A stretch of DNA of 64,000 nt from Micromonospora humi (GTDB taxonomy: Bacteria; Actinomycetota; Actinomycetes; Mycobacteriales; Micromonosporaceae): the NCBI RefSeq assembly GCF_900090105.1, contig NZ_FMDM01000005.1, positions 1 to 64,000 of the forward strand, written 5' to 3'. Both the position numbers and the translations under genes were made by a program. Below, piece after piece: positions 62,224-64,000 of this stretch (its first letter is position 1; the number at the start of each line of letters is the position of its first letter). The notes beneath the pieces are model-generated. The model was not told where the DNA came from. It saw only the letters and a program-made list of their open reading frames with translations, and did no database searches.

Positions 62224-63093
62224 GTGACCGAGGACGAGACGGGACGACTCGACGACCAGCGGTTCGCGCAGTGGCTGGCCACCGAGGCCGGGATCGCGCT
62301 CACCGCACTGCGGGAGCGGCAGGGCCACGCCGACCCGAAGGCGCTCAAGGACGCCGGCGACCGGGCGTCGCACGAGCTGATGACCGCGGCGCTGGCCCGG
62401 TGGCGCCCGGCCGACGCGGTGCTCTCCGAAGAGGAGGCCGACGCGCGCCGGGCCTGGGCGGACGGCGAGCGTGCGCCCCGGCACGAGGCGGACCGGGTCT
62501 GGATCATCGACCCGTTGGACGGCACCCGCGAGTTCTCCGAGGCCGGACGGGACGACTGGGCGGTGCACGTGGCGCTCTGGCAGCGCTCCGCCGCGCCGGA
62601 CGGCGCGCTGGTCGCCGGCGCGGTCGGCATGCCGGCGCGCACCACCGTGGACGGTGAACCGGTCGTCCTCGGCACCACCTGCCCGATGCCGAAGGCGACC
62701 GACGGGCCGATCCGCATCGCGGTGAGCCGCAGTCGTCCACCGGCGTTCGTCGGCGAACTGGTCGAGCCGCTGGGCGCCCGGGCCGTGCCGATGGGATCGG
62801 CCGGGGTCAAGGTCTGCGCGGTGGTGACCGGCGAGGTCGACGCGTACGTCCACGCGGGCGGCCAGTACGAGTGGGACAGCGCCGCGCCGGTGGCCGTCGC
62901 ACTGGGCGCCGGCATGCACGCGTCCCGGATCGACGGGTCGCCGCTGCGCTACAACCGGGCCGACCCGCGCCTGCCCGATCTGCTGGTGTGTCGCCCCGAA
63001 CTGGCGGACCGGTTGCTCGACGCGATCTCGCGTACCGGGGTCGAGATGCCCGCTTCGGCCGTCACCGGTGAGCAGGGTGAGGCGTTCGGCTGA
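62224..63093 (+). CDS. CysQ/inositol-monophosphatase-like phosphatase
   Basis: A protein of 289 residues of the metal-dependent phosphatase family. The motifs are LSEEEAD, the metal-binding WIIDPLDGTREF, and QYEWDSAAPVAVA. The closest functional relatives are 3'(2'),5'-bisphosphate nucleotidases (CysQ), which remove 3'-phosphoadenosine phosphate from sulfur assimilation. The GTG at 62224 is preceded by a G-rich ribosome site (AGGGATGGGG). Confidence 0.88.
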   Translation: MTEDETGRLDDQRFAQWLATEAGIALTALRERQGHADPKALKDAGDRASHELMTAALARWRPADAVLSEEEADARRAWADGERAPRHEADRVWIIDPLDGTREFSEAGRDDWAVHVALWQRSAAPDGALVAGAVGMPARTTVDGEPVVLGTTCPMPKATDGPIRIAVSRSRPPAFVGELVEPLGARAVPMGSAGVKVCAVVTGEVDAYVHAGGQYEWDSAAPVAVALGAGMHASRIDGSPLRYNRADPRLPDLLVCRPELADRLLDAISRTGVEMPASAVTGEQGEAFG

Positions 63094-63196
63094 GAGTGAC
63101 GGTACGTACGGCCAGGGTGAACGAGGGATATTGTCGGGCGGGAATGCGCGTCCGACCTGAGCCCACGACACGGGCCGCCGACAGCCAGGGAGGGCC

Positions 63197-64000
63197 ATGC
63201 CGGCCGACCGAGACCCGCACACCGCCTTCGGGCAGCCGCCCGGCCTGTGGCCGGGGCAGGACATTTCGCACCAGCCGGACAGCCTCACGCTGCCCTGGCC
63301 CGACGCCCGGGCCGCGCCGCCGGCGCCGGCGCAGGTCCACGACGACCTGCCCTGGCCGGAGCGCGAGCTGCCCGGCCAGGGCCACCCGGCCCAGCCGTGG
63401 ACGGACGCCGACCAGGGCTGGCCGGGCTACGACCCGGTCGGCGTCGACCGCGCGTCGCGTGCCGCCGGCCCCGCGTCGGGCCGGGGCCCGTCGGCCGGGC
63501 CGGCGTTCGACGACGGCACCGGCTGGACCGGCTCGCCGGAGGGGACCGGTCCCGGGCCGGACTGGGGTCCGCCCGCCGGACCGACTCCGCACGAGGGTGC
63601 CGGCTGGGGCCCGCACGAGGGTGCCGGCTGGGGCGGACCGGTCGACGGCGCCGGCCGGGGCGAGGCGGCGACCACGACCGCCACGCTGACCGACCCGCGT
63701 ACCCGACCGGGCGTCGGCGGCCCGGGACAGCCGCCGCCCCCGCCCGTCGCACCCGGCCCGCCGCCCGGCGGGGCCCGAGGGCGTGGGCGGATGGTGCTCG
63801 CGGCGGCCGTGGCGCTGGCCATGGTCGGCGGCGGCGTCGCGGTGGCCGCCCTGCGGCCCGACGCGACCAACCCGCAGGCCGGCCAGGTGCCGACCACCGC
63901 CGGGCCGGCGCCGTCGGCCGGCCTGGGCGCCCCCGCCGCGCCCGGCGCCGCCTCCCCGAGCGCCGCCCAGGGCCTCGGTGGCAAGCCCGCCGTGAAGCCG
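63197..64000 (+). CDS. Pro/Gly/Trp-rich membrane protein (partial)
   Basis: An open frame of 268 codons from ATG 63197 (after GGAGGG) that runs off the right edge. Residues 1-197 are a low-complexity cytoplasmic region with repeats such as LPWPDA, LPWPER and a double GPxEGAGWG unit. A single membrane segment (MVLAAAVALAMVGGGVAVAAL, about 199-219) follows. The remainder is an extracytoplasmic Pro/Ala-rich linker. The functional domain is beyond the window, so no function can be given. Confidence 0.75.
   Translation, partial: MPADRDPHTAFGQPPGLWPGQDISHQPDSLTLPWPDARAAPPAPAQVHDDLPWPERELPGQGHPAQPWTDADQGWPGYDPVGVDRASRAAGPASGRGPSAGPAFDDGTGWTGSPEGTGPGPDWGPPAGPTPHEGAGWGPHEGAGWGGPVDGAGRGEAATTTATLTDPRTRPGVGGPGQPPPPPVAPGPPPGGARGRGRMVLAAAVALAMVGGGVAVAALRPDATNPQAGQVPTTAGPAPSAGLGAPAAPGAASPSAAQGLGGKPAVKP

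Overview
The window is very GC-rich (around 72-75% by eye) actinobacterial chromosome. The 5' end of a 16S rRNA gene at the left edge, two-component genes, SCO-type conserved proteins, GTG starts, leaderless promoters and an intergenic repeat that I associate with Micromonospora all point to Micromonosporaceae, probably Micromonospora. That genus call is inference. I see no transposase, phage, plasmid or CRISPR locus, so this is ordinary chromosome with an accessory, secreted-enzyme flavour.

Layout. 1-772: start of 16S rRNA on the minus strand with a long multi-promoter leader. 773-5404: small membrane protein, PRC-barrel protein, trpS, and argS preceded by an Arg-rich leader peptide and hairpin, then a VOC protein. 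5433-9144: secreted GH5 mannanase-type enzyme with two operator-like sites, a hydrolase and a DUF4287 protein. 9361-13688: two large proteins of unknown function in one operon. 13735-17270: lipoprotein, zinc dehydrogenase, LLM oxidoreductase, AraC regulator. 17475-20637: TOBE/HTH regulator plus modABC molybdate transport. 20692-36492: an island rich in secreted plant-polymer enzymes (GH62 with ricin lectin, GH44 with CBM2, PL9 pectate lyase, tannase/feruloyl esterase), each glycan lyase or hydrolase with its own palindromic operator, interleaved with two AraC regulators, a VanZ/two-component operon and a tandem esterase pair.

35417-36751 holds an MFS-transporter remnant, an HPr-kinase-like gene and, convergent to it, an unannotated 49-codon gene whose product carries a lasso-peptide-type leader motif. 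36924-37126 has tRNA-Arg and tRNA-Ser. 37262-50937: a repeat-bearing Pro/Ala-rich protein, CPBP protease, flavohemoprotein, an HTH-peptide deformylase fusion, an IdeR-box-controlled FhuF-like protein, a GT-C-like membrane protein, methyltransferase, PEBP, AlkD-like repair protein, tRNA-Ser, quinone oxidoreductase, SoxR and a split transketolase. 51002-64000: GT2, lipoprotein, two-component pair, thiolase, PH-domain protein, rhomboid, cyclophilin, CorA, aminotransferase, CysQ-like phosphatase and a truncated Pro-rich membrane protein.

The genes suggest a soil or plant-litter saprophyte that attacks mannan, arabinoxylan, xyloglucan/cellulose, pectin and phenolic esters, with regulation by local LacI-type operators whose regulators lie outside the window. 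The best candidates for undescribed biology are the lasso-leader peptide with the HPr-kinase-like protein, the two-gene module at 9361-13688, and the arginine-codon attenuator of argS.
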